The notes below the pieces were generated by a model. It had not been told where the DNA came from and did not search any database. It was given only the letters and a program-made list of their open reading frames with translations. Both the position numbers and the translations under genes were made by a program. Below are positions 20,671 to 33,177 of a stretch of DNA of 64,000 nt, one piece after another; within the stretch, counting starts at the first letter, position 1; each line of letters opens with the position of its first letter. This stretch comes from Prorocentrum cordatum (lineage: Eukaryota > Sar > Dinophyceae > Prorocentrales > Prorocentraceae): positions 399,093-463,092 of the forward strand of contig CAUYUJ010006546.1 in the NCBI GenBank assembly GCA_963575745.1, given 5' to 3'.

Positions 20671-22150
20671 CGGCCTCCCAGAGCTTGAGCGCCTGGAGAT
20701 CCTCAGATCGCTCAGAGGTGTACGCTGCGCTTGCTGTTCTGAAGGTTGGGTTACCTCGTACTTTTCCGCTCTGGCCTGATCTCGCTGGGATAGCTCTTGT
20801 CTTTTGGGGGCCGCGTTCGTCTGGGGACACATTACAGATTCGACTTCTGTGCCCTCTGGGCGAAACGTTTGGTGCCGCGGGAATACGCCCATGTGGGAAA
20901 ACATCAGATTATGGACCGTGTCTGCCCGTCCATGGCTTTGCAGCTGGTCGCGGTCGTGAAACACCGATCGTCCATCAAGAGGCCTCAGTAGACCAAGCGA
21001 TTGGCGGGGCGGATTCGAGGATCCGCCGTTGTTCTCAGTGGCCCCCCCCAAGCCTGATGCAGGGGGCATGCCAGGTGGAGCCGTGAGCCGCCAAGGGCTA
21101 TCAAGGGACACCGGCGTTGTTCCAGAAGGTGCAGGACGTGTGAAACAGTGATGATGTGTATTGCTTCCGCTCTGAATGGTGATTCAGATGCCGACCCCGT
21201 CCATCTCGATCTGCCCTTTCCGCGCGAACGTCGACGACGCAACGGAGTTCGAGATGCACAGCAATGTATACAGATACTTGGATACTTACAATTCGTGTGT
21301 GGATCGCTGCGCTAGATGGGCCGTGGGATGCGCTAGAAGGGTACCCTCATGTTCTTCGTGCTTGTTCGGTGTTCTTGTGCGTCCTGGGGGAGGGTTCCCT
21401 GATCTTATGGCCTGGGGTGTTTTGGCCGGCGGAGGGCCTTCTGTTCTTGACGGATGTTCTTCTGACCCGGGTCCGACCGTCATTGCTCTGCTGACAGCAG
21501 CCCCGTCCACCCTCGAGGGGGGCGCGCCCCGGGGCGCCGCCCGGTGGCTCTCGGCACGGCGCCCTCGGCCCCCCACTCGGCGACCGCCCCCGCCACCCCC
21601 TCCGCCGCGAATGCAGGCCGCTGGTGGGACGCTCTCGGCGTACAGCGGCTTCGTGGAGAGCGGCCTGGGGGCGGGGGTTCTCTCGGACGGAGGTAGGACA
21701 AGGATATCGACGAGACGCCGGAGTGCCGGAGTGACCTTTGGTGCGGGCCCAATGGGATCCCCCGATCGCTGAACGCGAAGCGGCAGCAGCGGCTTGCATG
21801 CCCGGGGTCTTTCGGACGGGACTAGGACGCAGATAGATCCGTTCCAGAGCGTTCTGGAACGCTCTCAGAGCGTTCCGGAACGCTCTCAGAAGGCAGCGGC
21901 GCCCGAGACATCCTTCAGAGCCGCCGGATCTCAGAGATTCTCGATTTCTCCTCACCAAAAGTTGTCCTCGTCCCGGCGTCGTCCTACCTTTCAGGGGCAG
22001 CGTCAGGGAGAGATGGGCTCAGGAGGGCACGCATCGACCCCCCAGCAGCCCACTGATCGCCGACAGGGGCCCGATAGCCCCACCCCGCCAGGGTTCTTTT
22101 GGATCCGCTACCGGGGGCCCATCGCCGATCTACCGGCGATGCATCGCCGC
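20671..22150. other. Non-repetitive 1.5-kb region, no gene recognised
   Basis: GC-rich sequence with two partial internal echoes ('ctctcggacggaggtaggac' and 'ctttcggacgggactaggac'). A run of palindromic 'agagcgttccggaacgctct' occurs at 21,845-21,895. No supported exon. Confidence 0.4.
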
Positions 22151-23938
22151 GTGACAGGGACGACGATCTCGGACTCCCAGGGCCGCAGTGCGAAGAAGCC
22201 AACACCATAAACATGAGCTTTTGGAGGTCCGTGCGGATTTCTTTGACTTTGCGGTGCTCTTCGTGGAGACCCAAAGCGCCGACGATGTGTGTTTTCCAGT
22301 CCGGCGTTTCTCCTCGATTTCGGCATCTGGAGCCCGCTGGGCCCCGCGGCCATCAAGAATGGACCCGACACAAACAATTGCCTCTGGGAAAGCGGTCGGG
22401 ACCTCTGGGGTCGCACTCTGACATTTATTGATTGGTTCCCAGCGGAGCTGGGTGAAATTCCGTGCCCTCCGCTAGATGATTGACCGACTGAAATGGACTG
22501 ACTGAACTGCAGGTGCGCTTTTGACGACAAATTTCACACCGCTCGGAGGCGCAACCGCAACCGCAACCATGCGACACATTCAAACCCGCCCGCAGGCCAG
22601 GCGAAACATTTCAACCCGTCCGCGGGCGCAACCGCAACTGCAACCGCAACCAAGCGACACATTTCAAGCTGCCCGCGGGCGCAACCGCAACCGCAGCGGA
22701 GCGACACATTCCAACCCGCCCGCGGGCTCAACCGCAACCGCAACCAGGCGACACATTCCAACCCGCCGGCGGGCGCAACCGCAACCGCAACGGCAACCAG
22801 GTGACGCACCCGCCCGCGGGCGCAACCGCAACCGCAACCAGGCGACACATTCCAACCCGCCTCCCTGCTCAATTGCAACCGCAGCCGCAACCAGGCGACA
22901 CATTTCACCCCGCCCGCGGGCGCAACCGCAACCGCAACCGTAACCAGGCGACACATTTCAACCCGCCCGCGGTCGCGACTGCAACCGCAACCGCAATCAA
23001 GCGACACATTTCAACCCCCCCCAAGGGCGCAATCGCAACGGCAACCCCAACCGCAACCGAACGACACATTACAACCCGCCCGCGGGCGAAACCGCAGCCG
23101 CAACCAGGCGACACATTTCAACCCGACGGCGGGCGCAACCGCAACTGCAACCGCAACCGAGTGACACGTTCCAACCCGTCCGCGGGAGCATCCACAACCG
23201 CAACCAAGCGACACATTTCAACCCGCCTGCGGGCGCAACCGCAAACTTAAGCGCAACATGGCGACACATTTCAACCCGCCCGCGGGCGCAACCGCAACCG
23301 CAACGGCAACTAGGCGGCTCAGTTCAACCTTGCCGCGGGCGCAACCGTAACCAACCGCAACCAGGCGACACATTCCAACCCGCCCGCGGGCGCAACCGCA
23401 ACTTCAATCGCAACTAAGCGACACATTCCACCCCCCCCACGGGCGCAACCGCAACGGTAACCAGGCGCCAGGCGACACATTCCAACCCGCCGGCGGGCGC
23501 AACCGCAACCACAACCAGGCGACACATTTCAACCAGCCTGCGGGCGCAACCGCAACCGCAACGGCAGCAAGGCTACTATTTTGCGACACATTTCAACCCG
23601 CCCTCGGGCAAAACCGCAACCGCAACCAAGTGACACGTTCCAGCCCGCCCGCGGGCGCAACCGCAACCGCAACGGCAACCAGGTGACCAACTTGCGACAT
23701 TTCAACCCGCCCGCGAGCGCAACCGCAACCGCAGCGGTAACCAGGGGACACATTCCAACCCGCTCGCAACCGCAACCGCAACCGCAACCGAACGACACAT
23801 TCCAACCCGCCCGCGGGCGCAACCGCAACCGCAACGGTAACCAAGCGACACACTCCAACCCGCCCGTGGGCGCACCCGCAGCCGCAGCCAGGCGACACAT
23901 TTCAACCCGCCGGCGGGCGCAATCGCAACTGCAACCGC
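22151..23938 (+). repeat. Macrosatellite unit 1 (1,788 bp)
   Basis: Begins 'gtgacagggacgacgatctc'. A spacer of about 390 bp contains 'cataaacatgagcttttgga' and 'ggtccgtgcggatttc', which belongs to the GGAGGTCCGCGCGGAT family. A long array of 45-48-bp units follows ('gcgacacatttcaacccgcc', 'cgcgggcgcaaccgcaacc'). Frames through the array are Gln/Pro or Ala/Val repeats and are not genes. Confidence 0.92.
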
Positions 23939-25709
23939 GTGACAGGGACGACGATCTCGGACTCCCAGGGCCGCAGTGCGAAGAAGCCAACACCATAAAC
24001 ATGAGCTTTTGGAGGTCCGTGCGGATTTCTTGGACTTTGCGGTGCCCTTTGTGGAGACCCAAAGCGCCGACGATGTGTGTGTTTCCAGTCCGGCGTTTCT
24101 CCTCGATTTCGGCATCTGGAGCCCGCTGGGCCCCGCGGCCATCAAGAATGGACCCGACACAAACAATTGCCTCTGGGAAAGCGGTCGGGACCTCTGGGGT
24201 CGCACTCTGACATTTATTGATTGGTTCCCAGCGGAGCTGGGTGAAATTCCGTGCCCTCCGCTAGATGATTGACCGACTGAAATGGACTGACTGAACTGCA
24301 GGTGCGCTTTTGACGACAAATTTCACACCGCTCGGAGGCGCAACCGCAACCATGCGACACATTCAAACCCGCCCGCAGGCCAGGCGAAACATTTCAACCC
24401 GTCCGCGGGCGCAACCGCAACTGCAACCGCAACCAAGCGACACATTTCAAGCTGCCCGCGGGCGCAACCGCAACCGCAGCGGAGCGACACATTCCAACCC
24501 GCCCGCGGGCTCAACCGCAACCGCAACCAGGCGACACATTCCAACCCGCCGGCGGGCGCAACCGCAACCGCAACGGCAACCAGGTGACGCACCCGCCCGC
24601 GGGCGCAACCGCAACCGCAACCAGGCGACACATTCCAACCCGCCTCCCTGCTCAATTGCAACCGCAGCCGCAACCAGGCGACACATTTCACCCCGCCCGC
24701 GGGCGCAACCGCAACCGCAACCGCAACCAGGCGACACATTTCAACCCGCCCGCGGTCGCGACTGCAACCGCAACCGCAACATGCGACACATTTCAACCCC
24801 CCCCGCGGGCGCAACCGCAACGGCAACCTCAACCGCAACCAGGCGACACATTCCAACCCGCCCGCGGGCGCAACCGCAACCGCAACCAGGCGACACATTT
24901 CAACCCGACGGCCGGCGCAACCGCAACTGCAACCGCAACCGAGTGAGACGTTCCAACCCGTCCGCGGGCGCATCCACAACCGCAACCAAGCGGCACATTT
25001 CAACCCGCCTGCGGGCGTAACCGCAAACTTAAGCGCAACATGGCGACACATTTCAACCCGCCCGCGGGCGCAACCGCAACCGCAACGGCAACTAGGCGGC
25101 TCAGTTCAACCCTGCCGCGGGCGCAACCGTGACCGCAACCAGGCGACACATTCCAACCCGCCCGCGGGCGCAACCGCAACTGCAATCGCAACCAAGCGAC
25201 ACCTTCCACCCCCCCCCGGGCGCAACCGCAACGGCAACCAGGCGACACATTCCAACCCGCCGGCGGGCGCAACCGCAACCACAACCAGGCGACACATTTC
25301 AACCAGCCTGCGGGCACAACCGAACCGCAACGGCAGCCAGGCGACTATTTTGCGACACATTTCAACCCGCCCTCGGGCAAAACCGCAACCGCAACCAAGT
25401 GACACGTTCCAACCCGCCCGCGGGCGCAACCGCAACCGCAACGGCAACCACGTGACCAACTTGCGACACATTTCAACCCGCCCGCGAGCGCAACCGCAAC
25501 CGCAGCGGTAACCAGGGGACACATTCCAACCCGCTTGCAACCGCAACCGCAACCGCAACCGAACGACACATTCCAACCCGCCCGCGGGCGCAACCGCAAC
25601 CGCAACGGTAACCAAGCGACACATTCCAACCCGCCTGTGGGCGCACCCGCAGCCGCAGCCAGGCGACACATTTCAACCCGCCGGCGGGCGCAACCGCAAC
25701 TGCAACCGT
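23939..25709 (+). repeat. Macrosatellite unit 2 (1,771 bp)
   Basis: Near-identical to unit 1 from the first base, including the order of variant 45-bp subunits such as 'gctcaattgcaaccgcag'. The whole 1.8-kb block was therefore duplicated after the subunits had diverged. Confidence 0.92.
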
Positions 25710-26352
25710 GTGACAGGGACGACGATCTCGGACTCCCAGGGCCGCAGTGCGAAGAAGCCAACACCATAAACATGAGCTTTTGGAGGTCCGTGCGGATTTC
25801 TTGGACTTTGCGGTGCTCTTCGTGGAGACCCAAAGCGCCGACGATGTGTGTTTCCAGTCCGGCGTTTCTCCTCGATTTCGGCATCTGGAGCCCGCTGGGC
25901 CCCGCGGCCATCAAGAATGGACCCGACACAAGCAATTGCCTCTGGGAAAGCGGTCGGGACCTCTGGGGTCGCACTCTGACGTTTATGGATTGGTTCCCAG
26001 CGGAGCCGGGTGAAATTCCGTGCCCTCCGCTAAATGACTGACCGACTGAAATGGACTGACTGAACTGCAGGTGCGCTTTTGACGACAAATTTCACACCGC
26101 TCGGATGCGCAACCGCAACCGCAACCAGGCGACACATTCCAACCCGCCCGCGGGCGCAACCGCAACCGCAACCAAGCGACACATTTCAACCCGCCCGCGG
26201 GCGCAACCGCAACCGCAACCAGGCGACACATTTCAACCCGCCCGCTGGCGCAACCGCAACTGCAACCAGGCGACACATTTCAACCCGCCCGCGGACGCAA
26301 CCGCAACCGCAACCAGGCGACACATTACAACCCGCCCGCGGGCGCAACTGCC
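25710..26352 (+). repeat. Macrosatellite unit 3, truncated
   Basis: Spacer as in units 1 and 2, then only about five 45-bp subunits. The array breaks off at 'gggcgcaactgcccgaggag'. Confidence 0.9.
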
Positions 26353-26390
26353 CGAGGAGCAGGATGTGCAAGAGCAAAGGCCAACCGCAC

Positions 26391-26862
26391 GATAGGAAGA
26401 TGGAGGTCCTGGAGGATAAGAAGGAGGAGAAGGCCGATGAGGAGGACGTCGACGAAGAGCAGGAGGAGGAGGAGGAGAAGGAGGAGGAGGAGGAGAAGTA
26501 GGAGGGAGAGGGAGGAGGGAGGAGGGAGGAGGGAGAAAGAGGAGGGAGGAGGAGGAGAAGGAGGAGGGAGGAGGGAGAGGCAGAGGCAGAGGAAGAGAGG
26601 GCACGGGAGGAGGAGCACGGACAGGACGGCTAGGAGGAGGAGGAGGACGATGAGGATGATGAGGAGGGAGATGCAGGGGTGGTCGTGTTTCAGGGGGTTG
26701 CAATAGCAGGTGCCGGTGGAGGAGGAAGGCTCATGGCACGGTAGGAAGACGGAGGTCCCGGAGGATGAGAAGGAGGAGGAGGCCGATGAGGAGGTCGTTG
26801 ACCAGGAGAAGGAGGAGGAGGAGGAGGAGGAGGAGGAGGAGGAGGAGGAGGACGTGTTGCCT
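26391..26862 (+). repeat. GGA-rich tandem duplication, 350-bp offset
   Basis: 'gataggaagatggaggtcct' at 26,391 and 'ggtaggaagacggaggtccc' at 26,740 begin two copies that share 'ggaggataagaaggaggag', 'gccgatgaggagg' and a terminal (GGA)n expansion. Confidence 0.75.
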
Positions 26863-27074
26863 GCGGTTCTCAGCTGGGACATTGCGGCAGGGAATCCCCA
26901 GTGCACGGTATTGCCTATGAAGCCTATGATATACGTAGCACCCCGCAGTCGAAGATATGATTTAGGGGGCGGGGGGCGGCGGGGACGTCCTCAGTCTGCG
27001 AGGCTCTGAAGAAGCCCGCCGCAGGCGCCTAATTTCTACAACTTATACAACGAGCCCGCCGCAGGCTCCGTTAA
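26863..27074. other. Short unique spacer
   Basis: No gene. 'gcccgccgcaggc' occurs twice (27,013 and 27,052). Confidence 0.4.
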
Positions 27075-27278
27075 AGCAATGTGGGTGGGTCGCGGGGTGG
27101 GTCGCTGGTGGGTGGAGTGTGGGTCGCGGGTGGGTCGCGAGTGGGTCGCGGGCCGGGTCGCATGTGAGTCGCGGGTGGGTCGCGGGTGGGTCGCGGGTGG
27201 GTCCCTGGCGGGTCGCGGGGTGGGTCGCGGGTGGGTCGCGGGTGGGTCGCGGGTGGCCGGGTCGCGGGGGGACGACGC
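27075..27278 (+). repeat. GTGGGTCGCGG minisatellite (10-11 bp)
   Basis: About 19 units of 'gtgggtcgcgg'. Confidence 0.9.
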
Positions 27279-27284
27279 CAAACA

Positions 27285-27485
27285 ACAAACAATCATCATC
27301 AACAACAACAATACCAACAGCAGCAACAACAACAACAACATCAATCAGTCTAAGACTGTTCGCTCCTACTGGCCCGCGTGCCATTCACTATGCATATCCC
27401 AAACCCTGGATGCCCGCCCTCTTCGTCCCCGATCGTACCACCTTTGGGGGGGGCTATATTCCTTCCTGGCCACGTGTTATTGGAA
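27285..27485 (-). repeat. Composite module, third partial copy
   Basis: A (CAA)n tract followed by 'cagtctaagactgttcgctc', 'ccaaaccctggatgcccgcc' and 'ctcttcgtccccgatcg'. This is the same order as 28,610-28,810 and the reverse of 1,250-1,400, but more diverged. Confidence 0.65.
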
Positions 27486-27879
27486 AAGCCCCTAAACAAG
27501 GAAACGCAAGGGAAAAAACAAACAGACAGGACGAAGTGATCGGAGGAAGGGAGGGATTAGAGGGGTAAGAGGGAGGGGCGACGATTTGTGCCGCGAGTTG
27601 CGATTCAGCTTGCGCCTTGGCTTGTGCCAGCCGTTCCAACACAGGTTAACAAAGGCTTCGCCATGGGTCGCGGCATAAACAACGCCATGTAACACCTCTG
27701 GTGCTGCTCGGTGAAGTGTTGGAGGCGAGGGAAAGGGAATCGGAAGGAGGGGGGAGGCGGTCCGGGAGGAGGGAGGAACAGGAAGGTAAGAGCGCGAACG
27801 TACGAACAAGTCCTAGGCGAAAGCGCCATTCCATAAGGAAGCCTTGGGCGGCAACCCACGACGGGCGGGGGATCGTCTG
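27486..27879. other. Short unique region
   Basis: Purine-rich sequence with no gene recognised. Confidence 0.35.
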
Positions 27880-28440
27880 ACGGGCGGGTCGGGCGGGTGG
27901 GACAGTCAAGCGGAATACCTGAGTAGGGCGAGGGCGTGATTCCTAAGTAAAGTGTGGCGGCGTCCTTGCCGCGAGCGTGTTGCCTGAGCGTAGATAGCGC
28001 GATTTTTGAATACACAGCGAACAAGTCACAGTGAAAAGGGGATGCCTGGCGTGAGCGGGGGTCTAGACTAAAGCGCAAGGAAATCTTAAGCGGGAGCGCC
28101 ATTCTTGAGTAAATTGTGATGAAGCCTCAGACGGGAGGGGGGTCCTGACTACACTGCGAGGAAGTCACAGGCGGGAGCGCCGATCTTGAGTAAATTGGGA
28201 GGAGGTCTCAGGCGGGAGCGGGGGTCCTGAGTAAAGTCGGAGGCAGTCTCAAGCGGGAACGTTGTTGTTGCAGTCCGGGGGAGCAACAACGCAGTTTGAC
28301 CCAGGCTGAATTGTGGGGAAGTTTCAAGCGGGAGCGCCGCTTCTGAGTGCAATGGGAGGAAGTCTCAGACGAAAGTGAGGGGTCCTAAGAAATCTGGAGG
28401 GAGTGTCAGGCGGGACCCGTTGTTGTTGTAGTCTGGGGGG
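27880..28440 (+). repeat. 41-bp satellite, forward orientation
   Basis: Units such as 'gcgggagcgccattcttgag' plus 'taaattgtgatgaagcctcag' repeat with substitutions. It ends in 'gggacccgttgttgttgtag'. Same family as 1-245 (reverse) and 29,290-29,560. Confidence 0.75.
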
Positions 28441-28612
28441 CCAGGGGCACAGTTCGACCAGGAAAACGTTCCCTGTCAAACAACGGGGGGCGATCGTCGA
28501 GGGGCACATTTTGACGGAGAAAATACAGTATGCACCGGAGAGGGGGGATCAAAGATATTTCTTCTTCAGAAGTGAGAGTTCAACAGCAGCTACACCAACA
28601 ACACCAACACAT

Positions 28613-28670
<58 letters not shown>

Positions 28671-29290
28671 CCAACACCAACAACAACAACACCAACAATT
28701 TTAAGACGGTTCGCCCTTATATGCTCGAGTGTCCAATAACGCGTATTTCCCAAACCCTCGATACCCGCCCTCTTCGTCTTCGATCGAACCCATTTTGGAG
28801 GGTATACCTTTCTTCTCTGCAGGCCGGGCCCCGGCAGCGGACCGTCGGCCTGGCGGGGCGGCCGCGGACCGTCGGCCTGGCCAGCAGCAGCGCTGATCGG
28901 CGGGGCGCCCGCGGACCGTCGACCCGACCCCAAGAAGGACGGACAGGGGCCGACCACGACGACGACGACGACGACGTCGAAGACGACGGCGACGACGACG
29001 ACGACGACGGCGACGACGAGCGAAAGCGAGAGCGAGAGAGAACGACAGCAGGACCACGAAGGGCACGAAGTAGGCCACGAAGGGCGACAGCGGGAACACG
29101 AAGGGAATGCGTATGGTGCCACGAAGAGCGCGAACGAGCGGGGGCCACGAAGTGCAGATAATGCGGGGCCACAGGAGGCAACTATGGGGCCACTGAAGGT
29201 AGCAGCTGGGCCACGTAGGACAGTGAGGGGGACAAATGGCGACAGCGGGGCCACGAAGGGCATGCACATGGGGCCACAACGGGCGCGACT
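28440..29290 (-). repeat. Composite repeat module, inverted relative to 246-1,512
   Basis: In order: a 150-bp leader ('cgaggggcacattttgacgg', 'aaatacagtatgcaccgg', 'cttcagaagtgagagttcaa'), (CAA)n, the conserved spacer (28,696-28,950), (CGA)n, and a CACGAAGGGC minisatellite. The last three mirror 1,346 back to 246. It is a complex repeat with many parts kept in order. Confidence 0.8.
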
Positions 29291-29560
29291 CCTGGGTGCC
29301 TGGGTGTCGGGAGCTCAGCGCTTGGGCAAATTGCAGGGAATCCCAACGTAACGCAAGGGCATTCTTCAGTAAATTGCAAGCAAGTGTCCAGCGAGAGCGC
29401 GACTCCAGAGCGCCGGGAGAGCGATTCCTGAATAAATTGTAAAGAAGGCCCAAGCCAGCGCGCGATTCCTGAACAAGATGCGAGGAAGTCTCGGGCGGGA
29501 ACGGGGGTCCTTGCTAAATTGCACGGGTGTCTCAGGCGGGAACCGTTGTTGTTGCAACCC
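29290..29560 (+). repeat. 41-bp satellite, second forward block
   Basis: 'ttcttcagtaaattgcaag', 'cgagagcgcgactccagagc' and 'gattcctgaacaagatgcga' continue the 41-bp family. Its reverse complement matches 1-245. Confidence 0.7.
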
Positions 29561-29696
29561 GGGGGCCAGGGGCCCAGTTTGAGCATCAAGATTTTCCCTG
29601 GCAAAAAGAGCGTCGAGGGGCACATTTTGATTGAGAAAAACAGTATGCACCAGTGGGGGGGATCAACAATGATTATTCTTCAGAAGCGAGAATTCA

Positions 29697-29740
<44 letters not shown>

Positions 29741-29770
29741 AACAACAACAACAACGACAACAAAAACAAC
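29560..29770 (+). repeat. Second copy of module leader plus (CGA)n(CAA)n
   Basis: 'gtcgaggggcacattttgat', 'aacagtatgcaccagtgg' and 'cttcagaagcgagaattcaa' repeat the leader at 28,490-28,590 in direct orientation. (CGA)n and (CAA)n follow immediately, so the spacer is missing here. Confidence 0.75.
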
Positions 29771-29849
29771 AATCCGCATCGCGGAATCCCACTTCAGCCA
29801 CGCACCCGGGGACAGTGAATGACTGTTCGGCCCCGTCACTCCGATTCAT

Positions 29850-30032
29850 ATGTATGTATGTATGTATGTAGGTAGGTAGGTATGTATGTATGTATGTACG
29901 TACGTACGTACGTATGTATGTATGTGTGTACGTATGCATGTATGTATGTGTATACATACACACATACACATACACATACACATACATACATACATACATT
30001 CATTCATACATACATACATACATACATACCCG
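29850..30032. repeat. (TATG)n/(CATA)n self-complementary block
   Basis: About 95 bp of TATG-type tetramers with GTAC runs, then about 85 bp of CATA and CACA tetramers. The two halves are reverse complements and could form a long hairpin. Confidence 0.9.
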
Positions 30033-32745
30033 GGGGTCTGGGGGCAGCGTTCGTGGGCAGCACGATCGCGACCTCTCGGGGCAGTTGTCGGGCCAGATTC
30101 CCGTCGGACCCAACGCTTTCGGCATCCAGGAGGGGCCTTTTCTGGGCTGGGCACCCAGACAGTCGAAAAAACGATTCGTGATGAAAAGTTCGGCTCCTGG
30201 AGCAGGCAGTTCGTTGATCCTCTTGCGATCACGGCGGGGGCGGCAACGGGGGGGGGGTCGCCCGGGCTTTGTTTGGGAATACGCCTAGCCCACAGCCGTA
30301 GCCGTTCCCAGACGGCGCCATCGCGAATCGTGACGTGACCAGGGAGGTCCCGGGGGAGGAGGGGGGCGTCCCCAGCGTAACGGGCGTGATCGCGAATCGC
30401 TATGAAAGCGCGAGGGGCCCAGATTCACCGAGCGTGTTCCACTACTCGCAAAGTGCCTACGTCACAAACAAGCATGCTTTTCTCTATGTCATGTAGTGGA
30501 CCCCCCCGCGGCGGATCCAGGCCACTTGCGAGCAGTAGCTCTGCGAGTAGTGGAACGCGCCTGTCCACAGACCACCTGGGGCAGCGTTGTGAAACAATCG
30601 CGGCGTCGGGGGCTGGGGACGCAGTCGCCAGCGCCATGCAATGCGCTGAGAGCGCGGGCCGCTCTCGGCCTTCGTCGGCTGTGTTCGGCCTTGTGGGCGG
30701 CAGCGGAGGCTTGCGGAGGCGGCAGCGGGGGCGGACGCGGCTCCGTGCGGCGGCGGCGAGGCGCCCAGCCACGAGGACGACGGTGGGCCCAGCGACGCCG
30801 GCGACGGCGACGCCCTTCGGCATGACGACGATGAGCCTGGCTGGCGGCAGGCGAGCTCCATGACGGGGGCCCGTCAGAGCGCGCCGCGGCCAGGAGACGG
30901 TGGGCGTAGCCGCCTGGAAGGGCGACTGGCGGCGCGCGCTGGCGCGCCGTCCCGCCGCCGCCGCCGTCGTCGCCGCCGTCGTCGCCGCCGTCGTAGCGCG
31001 GCGTCGCGACGAGGCGCGTCGTCGTCGGCGCGTCGAGGCCCGTCGTCGGGGTGGCCGGCTGCAGCCCTGGGCGGCCGCGGCGACGCCGCCGCCGTCGTGG
31101 CCAGTGCGGCCGCATGCGGCCGCGTGTCGTGTCAGGGGCCGCACAAAGCCGACCTGGAGGAGCGTGACACGGAGGAAGCGGATCGAGACGTCTGGGCTTC
31201 TGCCGTCCTCGGCCCCGGGGGCCGCCCCAGGACCGTCACGGGACGAAAAGCTGGCCGCGGCTTTTTGTCCCCTGGTGGGCCGTTGTCGTCATGCTCTCTA
31301 TCCTGCCGCGGATTTCCCTCTCTAGGCAGTGCTGGGGTAAGTATCAGGCTGTCACCACTACCGGGCCCTCGTCGCCATCCTTCAGGCGCCCAGAGCGCGT
31401 TGGCATCTACAGCGGACGGCTCTTTCATCTCCGACGCCCAGAGGAGTACCGGCATGGTGGCACATGGTGCACGTTGTCACCTCCTTCTCTCGCTTCGCCC
31501 CCAGTGTCCCTCCTTGCCCTCAGCAAGTCCCCCGATTGAGGCCTGATGCAACCCCTGGTGTGCGAGCGCTCGCTTCTTGATGCCCACGGCGAGCTCTTGT
31601 ATACCTTGCGGCGCACTGGGCGCGACCTGATCCCATGCAGACCTCCGACATCGTGGTTTGTCCCAGCCCTACTGTTGCAACGGGTTCTCGTTTTGAATCC
31701 GCAGCGCCTCGCGTCCACTCCTCCTCCCTCCCTGTCCTCCAGGGAGTGGCCTCGCCCCAGGGATATCTCCGTGCTGGGCTCGCGAGGCGCTCCCCTGAGC
31801 CCCCCCCCGTGCGATTGCACCGCTATATGTAGCGCACTCGTGTTCCTTGTGCTGCCCTGCTTCTCTCACGAGTTTTCACGCGAGCAGACACGTGGATAAG
31901 CCGAGCACCGCCGCCGCCGCCCTGTCCTCCTCTTCCCCCTCCCTGTCCTCCTGGCGGACAGATGGTCCGAAGTTCGCGGCTGTTAAGTCGGTCCTAGGAC
32001 TGTCGTGTCCAGTTAAGATCCAGATTCGCGCCCCTATAGACATGAATTCCCATGGTTTCCCCATTGTCTCCATGGTCATGGTCAGATCCCCGTCCTCCTC
32101 ATGGTTGTCCAATTCTCCTGTTGTGAGTTGTGTCCTTGCTTTTTGTCCGGAGCGCCGCGCTTCTCCACCCTTTCTCCTCTTCTTTTTCCCTCATCCTCGT
32201 CCTTCTCTCGACTCTCGACCCATCCCTCATACGTGTCGTACCCCTCATAGGAAGCTCCACCTACGGTCCCAGAGAGGGTCCACGTGCATACCCATTTCGG
32301 CACAACGCTCACGAAGATCGTGCCCCCATGGCCCCGGCGAGAGTGTCCACATGCGTTCCCCGGGCCCATGTCTGTACACCCCTCACGATGTCGTGTCCCC
32401 AAATGGAGCTCCTACGGCCCCAGGGGGGGCGCCTGCACAGCCCCCCGCCGCACATTTAGGCACACCCCTCAGACGTTTCGAGTCCAACAGGGAGTTCAGC
32501 ATGCTTTTGCGCGCTTGCTCCTCAGCTGCTCCACGCAGCCTTGCGGCGCGCAATGTTCGAAAGCAGGATCACGTGCTGCGCTACGCGCAGCTTCTTTTGT
32601 TTTGGCCGTTCGCCAAGCTAATTTCAACGCGTGGTTTTCAGACCCGTTTCTCGGCCCATATTGTTTTTTTATGTTGTTGGGGAGGTCGAAATTGAAGAAA
32701 CATGTGGGCACCGAAAATCCCAATAATGATTTGTTCAAGACGTTC
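30033..32745. other. GC-rich 2.7-kb region, no gene supported
   Basis: Mostly unique-looking sequence, with a 15-bp perfect inverted repeat at 30,436-30,450 and 30,542-30,556. Frames of 150-280 codons exist on both strands (30,425-31,144 minus; 31,847-32,695 plus), but they are Ala/Arg- or Pro/Ser-rich with no domain and overlap each other. Confidence 0.4.
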
Positions 32746-32751
32746 GAAGTC

Positions 32752-32955
32752 TGGAGAGGAGGAGGAGGAGGAGGAGGAGGAGGAGGAGGAGGAAGACGAC
32801 GGAGGAGGAGGAGGAGGAGGAGGAGGAGGAGGTGGAGGAGGAGGAATGGAGGAGGAGGAGGGACAAAAGGAAGTTGGCGAGACGAGGAGGAGGAGGAGGA
32901 GGAGGACGATAATCAGCAGCAGCAGCAGCACCAGCAGCAGCAGCATAATTAGGAG
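32752..32955. repeat. (GGA)n microsatellite
   Basis: About 190 bp of GGA triplets with short GAC and CAG runs. Confidence 0.9.
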
Positions 32956-33177
32956 GAGGAGGAGGAGATGAGAGGATGAGGGAGGGAGTGAGAGAGAGCA
33001 GCAGAAGGAGCAGGGAGAGGAGGGCAGGGTGGGGGGGAAGAGAAGCTACTCGTACTTGTCAGCGACACGGGTGGCGGCTGCTGACAAAGAGCTGCGCCGC
33101 AATCTCCATTGTAGAGAGCCAGTCTTCAACAGTTTCTTACACCCGCTGGTGTGGGAGCCTGGAGATGGATGTCCATT

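Noticed and set aside
22151-24272. Conserved 98-110-codon frames in the macrosatellite spacer
   Set aside because: Conservation between units reflects recent duplication. Frames differ by indels between copies, and no protein character is visible.
22520-26350. Regularly spaced repeats that could suggest a CRISPR array
   Set aside because: Repeat units dominate, 'spacers' are variants of the same sequence, there are no cas genes, and the surroundings are eukaryotic.
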